A DNA stretch of 11,924 nucleotides from an uncultured Parvimonas sp. (GTDB lineage: Bacteria > Bacillota > Clostridia > Tissierellales > Peptoniphilaceae), in NCBI GenBank assembly GCA_902470455.1, contig CABRGI010000010.1:1-11924 (forward strand), read 5' to 3'. Each line of letters opens with the position of its first letter. Positions within the stretch are counted from its first letter, which is position 1. The notes under the pieces were generated by a model. The model was given only the letters and a program-made list of their open reading frames with translations, was not told the origin of the DNA and did not search any database. Shown here piece by piece: positions 1 through 6,585 of this stretch. Made by a program: the position numbers and the translations under genes.

Positions 1-104
1 TACGACAAATTGAAGGTATTTAATATATATTTATATATAAAGATAAAAAGTAAAGTTTTTTGTAAATACTATTATTAAAATATTATAATATTTTTTGATA
101 TTAA

Positions 105-133
105 TAGATTAATGAGTTTGTTTAGGGTATAAT
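105..133 (+). promoter_or_regulatory. Candidate promoter of the ybgA-like/glycosylase operon
   Basis: A perfect TATAAT lies at 128-133. At 17-bp spacing, TAGATT (105-110) is a poor -35 box that shares only three bases with TTGACA. The rest of 1-192 is extremely AT-rich with no supported gene. The -10 is convincing but the -35 is not. Confidence 0.45.
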
Positions 134-192
134 AAAAACATATAATTTTAAATATTTTTTGAATTGGTATAAGAAGTTGTTATATTAAATAT

Positions 193-633
193 ATGAATAA
201 CTTGAATACCTTGAAAGATGGTGCTAATATGAGTAATAAGAATATACAAAAAGAATGTGAGGAACTATGGGCAAAAAACAAATATTATGTATTAAGTAAA
301 TCACATAAATCATATCTAGAAATAAGAGAATATTTGAAAGAAAATGAAGTAGATATTTTAATTCTAAACGAAAAAATACAAGAAGTGAGAGATATAAAGG
401 AAAGTAAAAAAGATTTTAAAAATGCAATTCTTCATGTATGGGGATATTTCAAAAAGCAATCAAGTGAAATTGAAAAACAAGAATTATTTAATATATTAGA
501 AGAATATATGAAAGGGAAAAATAATCAGGAAGATGTAATTGAATATATCAATTATTTACTAAAGAAATATCCTAATAAATATTTACAAGAATCAACTTTA
601 TTAATAGGAGAACAAGATGAGACTATGGCATGA
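193..633 (+). CDS. YbgA-family (DUF1722) protein
   Basis: A 146-residue protein that I recognise as a DUF1722/YbgA domain. The N-terminal part carries the family's L-W-x-K-x-K-Y-x-V-x-x-x-S-H-x-x-x-Y pattern (residues about 25-43). The centre has the hallmark H-V-W-G-Y-F-K-K (81-88), followed by an E-K-x-E-L-x-x-x-x-E-E-Y helix and a C-terminal Y-x-x-x-Y-L-x-x-x block. The biochemical role is not firmly known. In Escherichia coli ybgA lies directly upstream of the photolyase gene phrB, so a link with UV-damage repair is plausible. Here the gene overlaps by 17 nt a pyrimidine-dimer glycosylase gene, which repeats that association with an unrelated repair enzyme. The start is uncertain: ATG 193 gives 146 residues, while ATG 229 loses only 12 residues outside the domain; neither has a strong ribosome binding site. 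No signal peptide or membrane segment is visible. Confidence 0.8.
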   Translation: MNNLNTLKDGANMSNKNIQKECEELWAKNKYYVLSKSHKSYLEIREYLKENEVDILILNEKIQEVRDIKESKKDFKNAILHVWGYFKKQSSEIEKQELFNILEEYMKGKNNQEDVIEYINYLLKKYPNKYLQESTLLIGEQDETMA

Positions 634-985
634 AAAAATTATTCATCTATTACCTAGAAATCAGCTTCTTGGTCAACATAGGGAATGTTGTGCACTTAGA
701 GGTAATGGATGGGGAAAAAAACACAAAACTGTAGATTATGTATTTTTATATTCTCCATATAACTTGTTTATTTATCACTTATTAGTCATTCTAGAAATGG
801 AAAAAAGGGGCTATAATGTTTCTTCGGAATGGAAAGATAAAAATTACAGAGGAAAAAAAGCGGAAAGTTATAATAATATTGAAGAAAAAATTACAGATAC
901 CCCAATTTACAAAGAACATAATGATGAATACTTTATTGAGTGTATAGAAAACTTAAGAAAAAAAGGGATAAAATTAAAACTATAG
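617..985 (+). CDS. Pyrimidine-dimer DNA glycosylase-like protein (TIGR02328/Pyr_excise)
   Basis: A 122-residue protein starting M-R-L-W-H, with L-L-G-Q-H-R-E-C-C-A-L-R-G-N-G-W-G-K-K-H at residues 17-36. This is the signature of the TIGR02328 family, related to T4 endonuclease V (DenV), which cuts the N-glycosyl bond at UV-induced pyrimidine dimers and nicks the abasic site. Glu23 falls exactly where the catalytic Glu23 of DenV lies, preceded by a conserved Arg22. The DenV nucleophile, the alpha-amine of Thr2 exposed by Met removal, has no direct equivalent: residue 2 is Arg, so chemistry or substrate may differ. The family also has a basic Y-R-G-K-K segment, seen here around residues 77-81. 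The start is set by TAGGAG at 605-610, six bases before ATG. The gene overlaps the ybgA-like gene by 17 nt, implying translational coupling, and ends at a terminator. Cytoplasmic. Confidence 0.85.
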   Translation: MRLWHEKIIHLLPRNQLLGQHRECCALRGNGWGKKHKTVDYVFLYSPYNLFIYHLLVILEMEKRGYNVSSEWKDKNYRGKKAESYNNIEEKITDTPIYKEHNDEYFIECIENLRKKGIKLKL

Positions 986-986
986 G

Positions 987-1055
987 AGTTCTTCTTGTTA
1001 TCTTGCTAGTATTAAATAATATCAATATTAAAAGATAATAAGAAGAGCTTTTTTT
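987..1055 (+). terminator. Rho-independent terminator after the glycosylase gene
   Basis: Arms 987-1003 and 1033-1049 pair over 17 positions with two G-U wobbles. The loop is AT-rich and seven T's follow (1049-1055). It begins two bases after the glycosylase stop codon and separates the repair operon from the carotenoid operon. Confidence 0.85.
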
Positions 1056-1089
1056 ATAGAAAACAAATAAATAAATAAAGTTATTTTTT

Positions 1090-1117
1090 AGCGAGCAAAA
1101 GTCGCTGTTAAAGGAGG
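1090..1117 (+). promoter_or_regulatory. Short hairpin and strong ribosome binding site before crtN
   Basis: AGCGA (1090-1094) and TCGCT (1102-1106) form a small stem just upstream of AAAGGAGG (1110-1117), three bases before ATG 1121. The stem might modulate ribosome access or be incidental. I could not find a convincing -35/-10 pair in 1056-1089, so the promoter of the crt operon is unassigned. Confidence 0.35.
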
Positions 1118-1120
1118 ATT

Positions 1121-2626
1121 ATGAAAAAAGTATTAGTTATAGGTGCAGGAATCGGTGGACTTTCTGCAGCAATCCGACTACAAAATGCCGGATATCAAGT
1201 TGAGATTTATGAAAAAAATGCTGTTCCGGGTGGAAAGATGAATCGATTAGAATTTGATGGTCATTCTTTTGATGTAGGACCAACTTTAGTGATGATGCCG
1301 TCAATTTATCGAGAAATATTTGAATTAGCGGGGCGTAATCCGGACGATTACATTCCTATGACCAAATTGAACCCGATGTATGATGTTTATTTCAATTCAT
1401 CTCCTTTAAGATCTTATTCTATTTCAAACGATTTGGAAGAATTACATAAAATTTTTGAAAGTAAGGGTTTTGAAAATTCGATGGGATTATATGATTATCT
1501 TAGTTCAATTTACAAGAGATATCAAATTGCTTTGGAGCATTTTATTACAAAACCTTTTAGACATAAACGTGATTTTTATAATCCTAAAGTACTTTGGAAT
1601 GCGTTAAAATTAAAAACTTTTGACAGTGCTGATCAAATGATGGCAAAATTTATACCTGATAAAGATTTCCAACAGATGTTAAGTTTTCAAACACTTTATA
1701 TTGGAGTTTCTCCGAAAAAAGGACCTTCATTATACAATATAATTCCTATGATTGAATTGCTTTATGGAGTTTGGTTTATAAAGGGTGGAATGTTTACAAT
1801 GGCTAGTCAGATGGCTAGACTTTTTGAAGAACTCGGCGGAAAGATTCATTATGAGATGCCTGTTGAAGAAATTATTACAAAAAACAATAAGGTAAGGGGT
1901 ATTTCTGTTTCGGGAAAAGAAATCTTGGCAGATTCTGTGATTTGTAATGCCGATTTCCCATATGCGATGAAAAATTTGTTAAAGAATGATTCTGATAAAG
2001 GAAAATATAATTCCGCTAAGATAGATTCAATGGACTATTCCTGTTCTTGTCTTGTTTTTTATTGGGGAGTTGAAGGCGTTTATCCTGAACTTGCTACTCA
2101 TACTTTTGTAGTTTCAGATGATTTGGATTCGAATTTAGAAAGTATTTTTGATGGAAGTAAGATTAAAGAACCATCAGTATATCTTCATATTCCTTCAAAT
2201 GTGGATTCAACAATGGCACCTGAAGGAAAATCTTCTTTTTATTTACTAATTCCAGTTTCAGATGTAGTAGCATCACAATATGAATGGGATGATGAGACTG
2301 TAAATTATTATAGAGAGCATGCGATTTCTACATTGGAGAAGTTACCTTCTTTGAAAAATTTGAGAGATAAAATTTCTTCTGAGCGCTATTTTACACCTCG
2401 AGATTTTATGAATTCTTTTAATGCCTATCGAGGAGCGACTTTTGGTTTACAACCTACTTTAACTCAGAGTAATCATCTTAGACCACAGGCAAAAAGTATT
2501 TCTTGTGAAGGATTATATTTTGCGGGCAGTAGTACACATCCGGGCGCTGGAGTTCCTATTGTTATGCAGAGCGGGAAAATTTGTGCAGAGGAACTTCGTC
2601 GTGATTTGGAAGGAGCTGATTTCTAA
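1121..2626 (+). CDS. crtN: Phytoene/diapophytoene desaturase family protein (CrtN-like)
   Basis: A 501-residue FAD-dependent carotenoid desaturase of the CrtI/CrtN family, close to the 502 residues of Staphylococcus CrtN. The N terminus has the dinucleotide-binding G-A-G-I-G-G-L (8-14), ending in the acidic residue E31 of the Rossmann fold, then P-G-G-K-M (36-40) and the D-V-G-P-T segment. The C terminus has the diagnostic Y-F-A-G-S-S-T-H-P-G-A-G-V-P block (466-479). Known family members insert successive trans double bonds into phytoene (C40) or dehydrosqualene (C30). Pairing with a CrtM-like synthase and no visible GGPP synthase makes the C30 route (4,4'-diaponeurosporene type) the better guess, but sequence alone cannot decide. 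It has a strong AAAGGAGG ribosome binding site. Its TAA stop shares one base with the ATG of crtM (TAATG), so the two are translationally coupled. Confidence 0.9.
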   Translation: MKKVLVIGAGIGGLSAAIRLQNAGYQVEIYEKNAVPGGKMNRLEFDGHSFDVGPTLVMMPSIYREIFELAGRNPDDYIPMTKLNPMYDVYFNSSPLRSYSISNDLEELHKIFESKGFENSMGLYDYLSSIYKRYQIALEHFITKPFRHKRDFYNPKVLWNALKLKTFDSADQMMAKFIPDKDFQQMLSFQTLYIGVSPKKGPSLYNIIPMIELLYGVWFIKGGMFTMASQMARLFEELGGKIHYEMPVEEIITKNNKVRGISVSGKEILADSVICNADFPYAMKNLLKNDSDKGKYNSAKIDSMDYSCSCLVFYWGVEGVYPELATHTFVVSDDLDSNLESIFDGSKIKEPSVYLHIPSNVDSTMAPEGKSSFYLLIPVSDVVASQYEWDDETVNYYREHAISTLEKLPSLKNLRDKISSERYFTPRDFMNSFNAYRGATFGLQPTLTQSNHLRPQAKSISCEGLYFAGSSTHPGAGVPIVMQSGKICAEELRRDLEGADF

Positions 2627-3591
2627 TGAATTTAGAAAAGTCTTATCAAGCTGCTGAAGAGGTTATGAAGAAAAATGCATCAAGTTTCTATTCTGCTTTT
2701 GAGAAAATTGAGCGAGAAAAGTTTTTAGACATAACTGCATTATATGCTTTTTGCCGATATGCTGATGACTTAGCCGATACAGAATCACAGAGTAAGGTTG
2801 TGCGACTTGAATCCTTAAACCTTTTGGAAGAAGATGTGAAGTCCTTGTACAATTGTGAAAATCAGACAGAAAATTATAAAAAATATCCATGGTGGTTTGC
2901 GTTTGAGAATGCAGTTAAAATTCGTAAAATTTCACTTGTCCCATTACTTGAACAAATAGATGGTCAGAAAAATGACTTTAATTTTAAAGAAATTGAAGAT
3001 GAAGAAGAATTAATATTATATTGTAAAAAGGTTGCTGGTACTGTGGGACTAATGTTGGCACCTATGCTTAAAGGCGAAAAAGCAGATGAGCAGTATGAGT
3101 CAATTTGTGAAGACTTAGGAATCGCGATGCAGATTACGAATATTCTAAGAGATATTGGTGAGGATTTAAGAAATAGAAACAGAATTTATATTCCACAAAC
3201 TTTTATGGAAAAATATGGTGTTACAAGAGAAGAATTGGAAAAACTTTCAACTTTACCAGTTTTTTTGAAAAAAGGGTATTCGTTTTTAAAACCTAATTTT
3301 AAGGTGAGTGATAAAATAGTTAATCTATGGGAGGAGATGGCTCTTCTCTCAAATCATTACTATGATAAATTTTATAACCATTTGTATATGTTTAGTTCAG
3401 AGGCGCTATTTCCAGTGACTGCTGCTGCTGCTGTCTTTTATCAGGCAATTTTAGATGAGGTAAGAAAAAATAATTACAATTGTTTTACAAAAAGATGTTA
3501 TACTAACACTAAGAGAAAAAGTGAATTGCTAAAAATAGTTCTTGGTAAAGTTGAGGAAGTAAAGAGTAAAAACATAATTTGTAATAAATAA
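2626..3591 (+). CDS. crtM: Squalene/phytoene synthase family protein (CrtM-like)
   Basis: A 321-residue head-to-head prenyl synthase. The two Mg2+-binding aspartate motifs are intact: D-D-L-A-D at 47-51, preceded by Y-A-F-C-R-Y-A, and D-I-G-E-D at 176-180 within Q-I-T-N-I-L-R-D-I-G-E-D. The N-R-I-Y-I-P block follows. The family joins two FPP to dehydrosqualene (CrtM) or two GGPP to phytoene (CrtB). The neighbouring CrtN-like desaturase and the lack of other crt genes favour FPP. It is somewhat longer than Staphylococcus CrtM (287 residues), partly through a basic, Cys-containing C-terminal tail. It starts at the TAATG junction with crtN. The downstream membrane kinase-like gene begins 50 nt later on the same strand with no terminator between, so all three are probably one operon. 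The product is expected at the membrane face in the cytoplasm. Confidence 0.9.
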   Translation: MNLEKSYQAAEEVMKKNASSFYSAFEKIEREKFLDITALYAFCRYADDLADTESQSKVVRLESLNLLEEDVKSLYNCENQTENYKKYPWWFAFENAVKIRKISLVPLLEQIDGQKNDFNFKEIEDEEELILYCKKVAGTVGLMLAPMLKGEKADEQYESICEDLGIAMQITNILRDIGEDLRNRNRIYIPQTFMEKYGVTREELEKLSTLPVFLKKGYSFLKPNFKVSDKIVNLWEEMALLSNHYYDKFYNHLYMFSSEALFPVTAAAAVFYQAILDEVRKNNYNCFTKRCYTNTKRKSELLKIVLGKVEEVKSKNIICNK

Positions 3592-3592
3592 T

Positions 3593-3626
3593 ATGATGAA
3601 AAAAGAAAGGTGAACTGAAAAGTTCA
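3593..3626 (+). promoter_or_regulatory. Intergenic mini-ORF and GAAA-tetraloop hairpin
   Basis: Between crtM and the kinase-fusion gene, a six-codon frame (3593-3613, M-M-K-K-E-R-stop) runs into a perfect 6-bp hairpin, TGAACT-GAAA-AGTTCA (3611-3626), with a GNRA-type loop and no T-run. This could tune translation of the downstream gene or act as an mRNA processing/stability site. AAGGA at 3631-3635 is the ribosome binding site of the next gene. Function is not shown. Confidence 0.3.
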
Positions 3627-3641
3627 AGATAAGGAAAATAT

Positions 3642-5093
3642 ATGAATATTTTTTTGATAGGAATATCTTTTGTTTATATTTTTACTGTAATAGTTCTTTC
3701 TATGGTTTTATTTAATAAGAATCAAGGTGAGCTGAGTCGTAAATTTATACACATTATGGTCGGAAATTGGGTTTTTATTTCAATGTTTTATACAGATGTA
3801 AGAGCTGCCATTTTTGCTCCGGCAATCTTTATTATTATCAATACATTGAGTCGAAAATACAATTTGATTTCTTCAATGGAAAGACAGGACGACAGTTGGG
3901 GAACTGTATATTATTCCATCAGTCTTTGCTTAGCTGTTGCGATTCGTTTTGCTACCGGATGGGAGATGTTTCCTATAATTGGAATTTTGATAATGGCTTA
4001 TGGTGATGGTTTGGCTGCATTGGTTGGAGCAAAATTTGGAAAGAAAAAACCATATTATTTTGCACCTAATAAAACTTTAGAAGGGAGCATTACAGTCTTT
4101 GTAGTAGCGACTTTGGTAACATTAATCACAATACTAAATCTCGGAGAGCCTGAACAAATTATTAGAGTAGGTATTGGAATGATAGTTCTTATATCTATAT
4201 TTAATGGATTTTTGTCTGCATTTATAGAAGCAGCTGGGATAAAAGGGTCTGATAATTTGACATTACCAATGGGTTCAGCAATGTTTGCAACTTTGTCATT
4301 TTATTATGGAGATATATACTTTTATATCTACTTCGTATTTTCAGTTTTCGTGCTTTTGATGAGTCTAAAGTTAAGATTGTTAACTGCTGATGGTGTGGTA
4401 GCTGCAATTTTGACTGCTATAACTCTATATCTCTTGGGTGGAGCGTGGATTGCACTTAGTCTTTATATTTTTTATTTACTAGGAAGCATAGTCAGTAAAA
4501 TAAAAAACGAGCGTAAGTTGGAAGCTGATCGCTTTCAAGAATCTGGTGGCGCTAGAAATTGGAAACAGGTTGTATGCAATTCTTTACCTGCTTGTATGTT
4601 GGTATGGTGCAAATACTTTTATCAAGATAATAAGGTGTTTTCTTTGTTGAGTTTTGTAGTTTTTGCAGCTGCAACAGCAGATACTTTTTCTTCTGAAATA
4701 GGTGTACTTGGAAAAGGAAGAGTATTTAGCATCATAACTGGTAAAAATGTTCAGCGAGGTGTTTCTGGAGGAATTAGCTTTGTTGGGTTATTAGCTGGAT
4801 TGATTGGTGGTTTTTTATTGGCATGGCTTGCTTTTCCACAGTTCGGATATCTTGGTGTTTTATTCGTAACTCTAGTTGCTTTTTTGGGAACTTTGATAGA
4901 TAGTATTTTAGGAGAATTGTTTCAACGAAAATATTTAACTAATGAAGGTATTGTTAGCGATAAGAAGTCCTTTTCGGAACAAAAACCAATTAAGGGTTTC
5001 TTCTGGATATCAAATAATACAGTTAATCTACTTAGTTTATTTATTGTAGTTTTAGTTGGTCATCTTCTGAATTTGATTTGTAAAATTGTTTAA
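3642..5093 (+). CDS. Two-domain prenol kinase (VTE5/SEC59-like) – DUF92 (VTE6-like prenyl-phosphate kinase) fusion
   Basis: A 483-residue, highly hydrophobic protein with roughly a dozen membrane segments, built from two recognisable halves. Residues 1 to about 235 resemble the SEC59/DGK1/VTE5 superfamily of CTP-dependent polyprenol, diacylglycerol and phytol kinases: R-K-F-I-H at 33-37, Y-G-D-G-L-A-A-L-V-G at 120-129 and P-N-K-T-L-E-G-S at 142-149. Residues about 240-483 match DUF92/TMEM19: L-T-A-D-G (247-251), A-R-N-W-K-Q-V (304-310), A-D-T-F-S-S-E-I-G (346-354) and G-V-S-G-G (373-377). The plant DUF92 member VTE6 phosphorylates phytyl phosphate to the diphosphate. The fusion therefore carries, in reaction order, both steps prenol to prenyl-P to prenyl-PP. 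Its place after crtM suggests it supplies the diphosphate for carotenoid synthesis, or recycles farnesol/geranylgeraniol. Substrate is inferred from context. AAGGA (3631-3635) sets the start, and a terminator follows at 5127. Confidence 0.88.
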   Translation: MNIFLIGISFVYIFTVIVLSMVLFNKNQGELSRKFIHIMVGNWVFISMFYTDVRAAIFAPAIFIIINTLSRKYNLISSMERQDDSWGTVYYSISLCLAVAIRFATGWEMFPIIGILIMAYGDGLAALVGAKFGKKKPYYFAPNKTLEGSITVFVVATLVTLITILNLGEPEQIIRVGIGMIVLISIFNGFLSAFIEAAGIKGSDNLTLPMGSAMFATLSFYYGDIYFYIYFVFSVFVLLMSLKLRLLTADGVVAAILTAITLYLLGGAWIALSLYIFYLLGSIVSKIKNERKLEADRFQESGGARNWKQVVCNSLPACMLVWCKYFYQDNKVFSLLSFVVFAAATADTFSSEIGVLGKGRVFSIITGKNVQRGVSGGISFVGLLAGLIGGFLLAWLAFPQFGYLGVLFVTLVAFLGTLIDSILGELFQRKYLTNEGIVSDKKSFSEQKPIKGFFWISNNTVNLLSLFIVVLVGHLLNLICKIV

Positions 5094-5126
5094 ATGATTT
5101 TATAATATAAGTTAAAAATGTTGTTT

Positions 5127-5163
5127 AAAGAGATTATCTTTACATAAAGTTAATCTCTTTTTT
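5127..5163 (+). terminator. Terminator of the carotenoid/prenol-kinase operon
   Basis: AAAGAGATTA (5127-5136) pairs with TAATCTCTTT (5151-5160). The stem continues after a T-T mismatch with CTTT/AAAG around an ACAT loop, and the T-run extends to 5163. Confidence 0.88.
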
Positions 5164-5250
5164 AATAAAAAGATTTGTTAATATTTGCAAGAGTTATAAA
5201 CGGTTATTCATATAATTGTCTCAGATTTATAAAAATTAAAAAATATTCAT

Positions 5251-5402
5251 ATAGTAGTACCTAGCAAAGAAAAGCTACTAATACGTCATCTCTACTGTAG
5301 CGTAGCGTAGAGAATCTAGTTCTAACTTTGCTTGTTTATAAGCAATAGTAGGTCTTACTGGAGCAATTGTATCTTTAGATACAATTGCACATCGAGGTTT
5401 CA
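5251..5402 (+). repeat. Dispersed repeat copy R1, with two hairpins
   Basis: This is the first of four related same-strand copies (R1-R4) surrounding the HTH/flavoprotein module. Its core 5313-5375 matches 6984-7046 at 62 of 63 positions (T5320 versus C6991). It holds a palindrome TCTCTAC...GTAGAGA next to a CGTCAT motif (5284-5289), and a perfect 12-bp stem with a two-base loop at 5363-5388. I see no supported gene in 5164-5635; besides R1 and R2 it is AT-rich DNA plus the promoter of the HTH gene. Confidence 0.85.
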
Positions 5403-5463
5403 TGCTTTTGTTTACAAGTAAATAAAAGAAGGTCTAATAAATATAATAAAAAAACAAAATATT

Positions 5464-5535
5464 TCACGTCATAGTACCTTGCAAAGAAAATATCCCAACA
5501 CGTCATCTCGAGCGTAGTCGAGAGATCTCATAGAT
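5464..5535 (+). repeat. Dispersed repeat copy R2 (5' half)
   Basis: Starts with TTCACGTCATAGTACCTTGC, then a CAAAGAAAAT and CCCAACACGTCATCTCGA segment that closely matches R3 (6772 on) and R4 (6913 on). Its palindrome TCTCGA-GCGTAG-TCGAGA (5507-5524) differs in sequence from the R1 palindrome but keeps the pairing. The 3' half seen in R1 and R4 (CTAACTTTGCTTG onward) is absent. Confidence 0.8.
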
Positions 5536-5565
5536 AAATGGACTTCCTTAAATGTAAATAAAACA

Positions 5566-5626
5566 TTCTTTTACTTCCCTTTTTATGCTATAATAATGCT
5601 ATATTAATTACATATAAAATAGGAGA
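5566..5626 (+). promoter_or_regulatory. Promoter and ribosome binding site of the HTH/flavoprotein module
   Basis: TGC-TATAAT (5586-5594) is an extended -10. At 17-bp spacing TTCTTT (5566-5571) is a weak -35. AGGAGA at 5621-5626 lies nine bases before the ATG at 5636. It is intact although the HTH reading frame is broken, so the flavoprotein downstream can still be transcribed. Confidence 0.55.
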
Positions 5627-5635
5627 TGAAATAAT

Positions 5636-5833
5636 ATGACTTATTCAGAAGAAATAAAGAAAATTCGTCAAAAATGCTTCCTATCACAAGAAGTCTTTGG
5701 ACGAGAAATTGGTGTCTCATTTTCATCCGTCAACCGTTGGGAATGTGGAAAGAGCAAACCAAATATGTCAGCTATGAAATAAATTAAAGAGTTTTGTCTT
5801 AAACATAATATTGATTATATAGTGTTGAGGTGA
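5636..5833 (+). pseudogene. XRE-type helix-turn-helix regulator interrupted by an in-frame stop
   Basis: ATG 5636, preceded by AGGAGA, encodes 48 residues up to TAA at 5780-5782. The same frame then continues I-K-E-F-C-L-K-H-N-I-D-Y-I-V-L-R to TGA 5831-5833. The first part is a canonical small XRE/Cro HTH: E-E-I-K-K-I-R-Q at 5-12, S-Q-E-V-F-G-R-E-I-G-V-S at 18-29 and V-N-R-W-E-C-G-K at 32-39. In this family a K-I-K-E/L-type helix normally follows, and it is found just after the stop. This looks like a single nonsense change (for example AAA or CAA to TAA) in a protein of about 65 residues. The 48-residue product keeps the recognition helix and might still bind DNA, so loss of function is probable but not certain. 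Its old stop overlaps the ribosome binding site of the flavoprotein, implying they were coupled. Confidence 0.75.
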
Positions 5834-5836
5834 GAA

Positions 5837-6529
5837 ATGAAAATTACAATAATTCATGGTCAGAGCCATAAGGGTTCGACATTCCATATAGCTCACTTGC
5901 TTGCTGAAAAACTGGATGGTGAATTAACAGAGATTTTCCTTCCGAAAGATTTCGATGAATTTTGTTGTGGATGTACAAATTGCTTTATAAATGGAGAGGA
6001 TAAATGCCCCCATTTTAAAAAGCTTTCCCCTATAACAGAGGCAATTGACAATGCCGATGTGATAATACTTGCAAGTCCAGTTTATGTTTTCCATACAACA
6101 GGTGCCATGAAGAGCTTATTAGATCATTACGGTTACCGCTGGATGTCTCATAGACCAAAGGACTCAATGTTTAGAAAGCAGGGAGTCTGTATTTCTACAG
6201 CTGCCGGTGCAGGAGTTAAGTCAACTAACAAGGATATGGCGGACAGTCTCATCTTCTGGGGAGTTGGAAAGATATATCGTTTTGGAACAGGTGTTGCAAC
6301 TACAAGTTGGGAACAGGTAAGCGATAAGAAACGGAGACACATTGAAAAGAATGTTTCATCAATAGCAAAGAAAATACTAAGCAGACGAAACAAGGTTCGC
6401 CCCGGAATAAAGGTAAGAGTACTATTCTCTGTGATGAGACTCTTCCAGAAAAAGGGACTTAATCCAATCGATACTAAGTACTGGAAAGAACAGGGATGGC
6501 TGGATGGAAAGAAACCATGGAAAAACTGA
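5837..6529 (+). CDS. NAD(P)H-dependent FMN reductase / iron-sulfur-type flavoprotein
   Basis: A 230-residue flavodoxin-fold protein. The N-terminal beta strand and phosphate loop H-G-Q-S-H-K-G-S-T (7-15) should bind FMN phosphate. A-S-P-V-Y-V-F-H-T-T-G-A-M-K-S-L-L-D-H is the usual second flavin-contacting segment of NADPH-dependent FMN reductases. Cysteines 43, 46, 49 and 57 form C-X2-C-X2-C-X7-C, the spacing reported for compact [4Fe-4S] sites of archaeal-type iron-sulfur flavoproteins, so a redox cluster is possible. The physiological electron acceptor is unknown. The C-terminal about 60 residues are basic with a W-K-E-Q-G-W-L-x-G-K-K-P-W ending. AGGTGA (5828-5833) is the ribosome binding site. 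Codons are visibly less A/T-biased than in adjacent genes (for example CGC, CCC, CTC, GGT), and the module lies between repeats, which suggests acquisition from another Firmicute. Confidence 0.85.
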   Translation: MKITIIHGQSHKGSTFHIAHLLAEKLDGELTEIFLPKDFDEFCCGCTNCFINGEDKCPHFKKLSPITEAIDNADVIILASPVYVFHTTGAMKSLLDHYGYRWMSHRPKDSMFRKQGVCISTAAGAGVKSTNKDMADSLIFWGVGKIYRFGTGVATTSWEQVSDKKRRHIEKNVSSIAKKILSRRNKVRPGIKVRVLFSVMRLFQKKGLNPIDTKYWKEQGWLDGKKPWKN

Positions 6530-6585
6530 ATTCATTAAACAAATCCCAGTTTGTCGAGCTAAATAAAACTGAATATTGAAGATAC

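Noticed and set aside
2663..2890. 75-codon minus-strand frame inside crtM
   Set aside because: It is antisense to the DDLAD-containing part of crtM and has no family resemblance or start context.
3767..4006. 79-codon plus-strand frame in another frame of the kinase-fusion gene
   Set aside because: The overlapping frame encodes a conserved membrane kinase domain; this one is a Cys/Tyr-rich shadow.
6549..6574. CAGTTT...AAACTG inverted repeat after the flavoprotein gene
   Set aside because: It has a short six-base stem with no T-run; the stronger hairpin at 6586-6622 explains termination.
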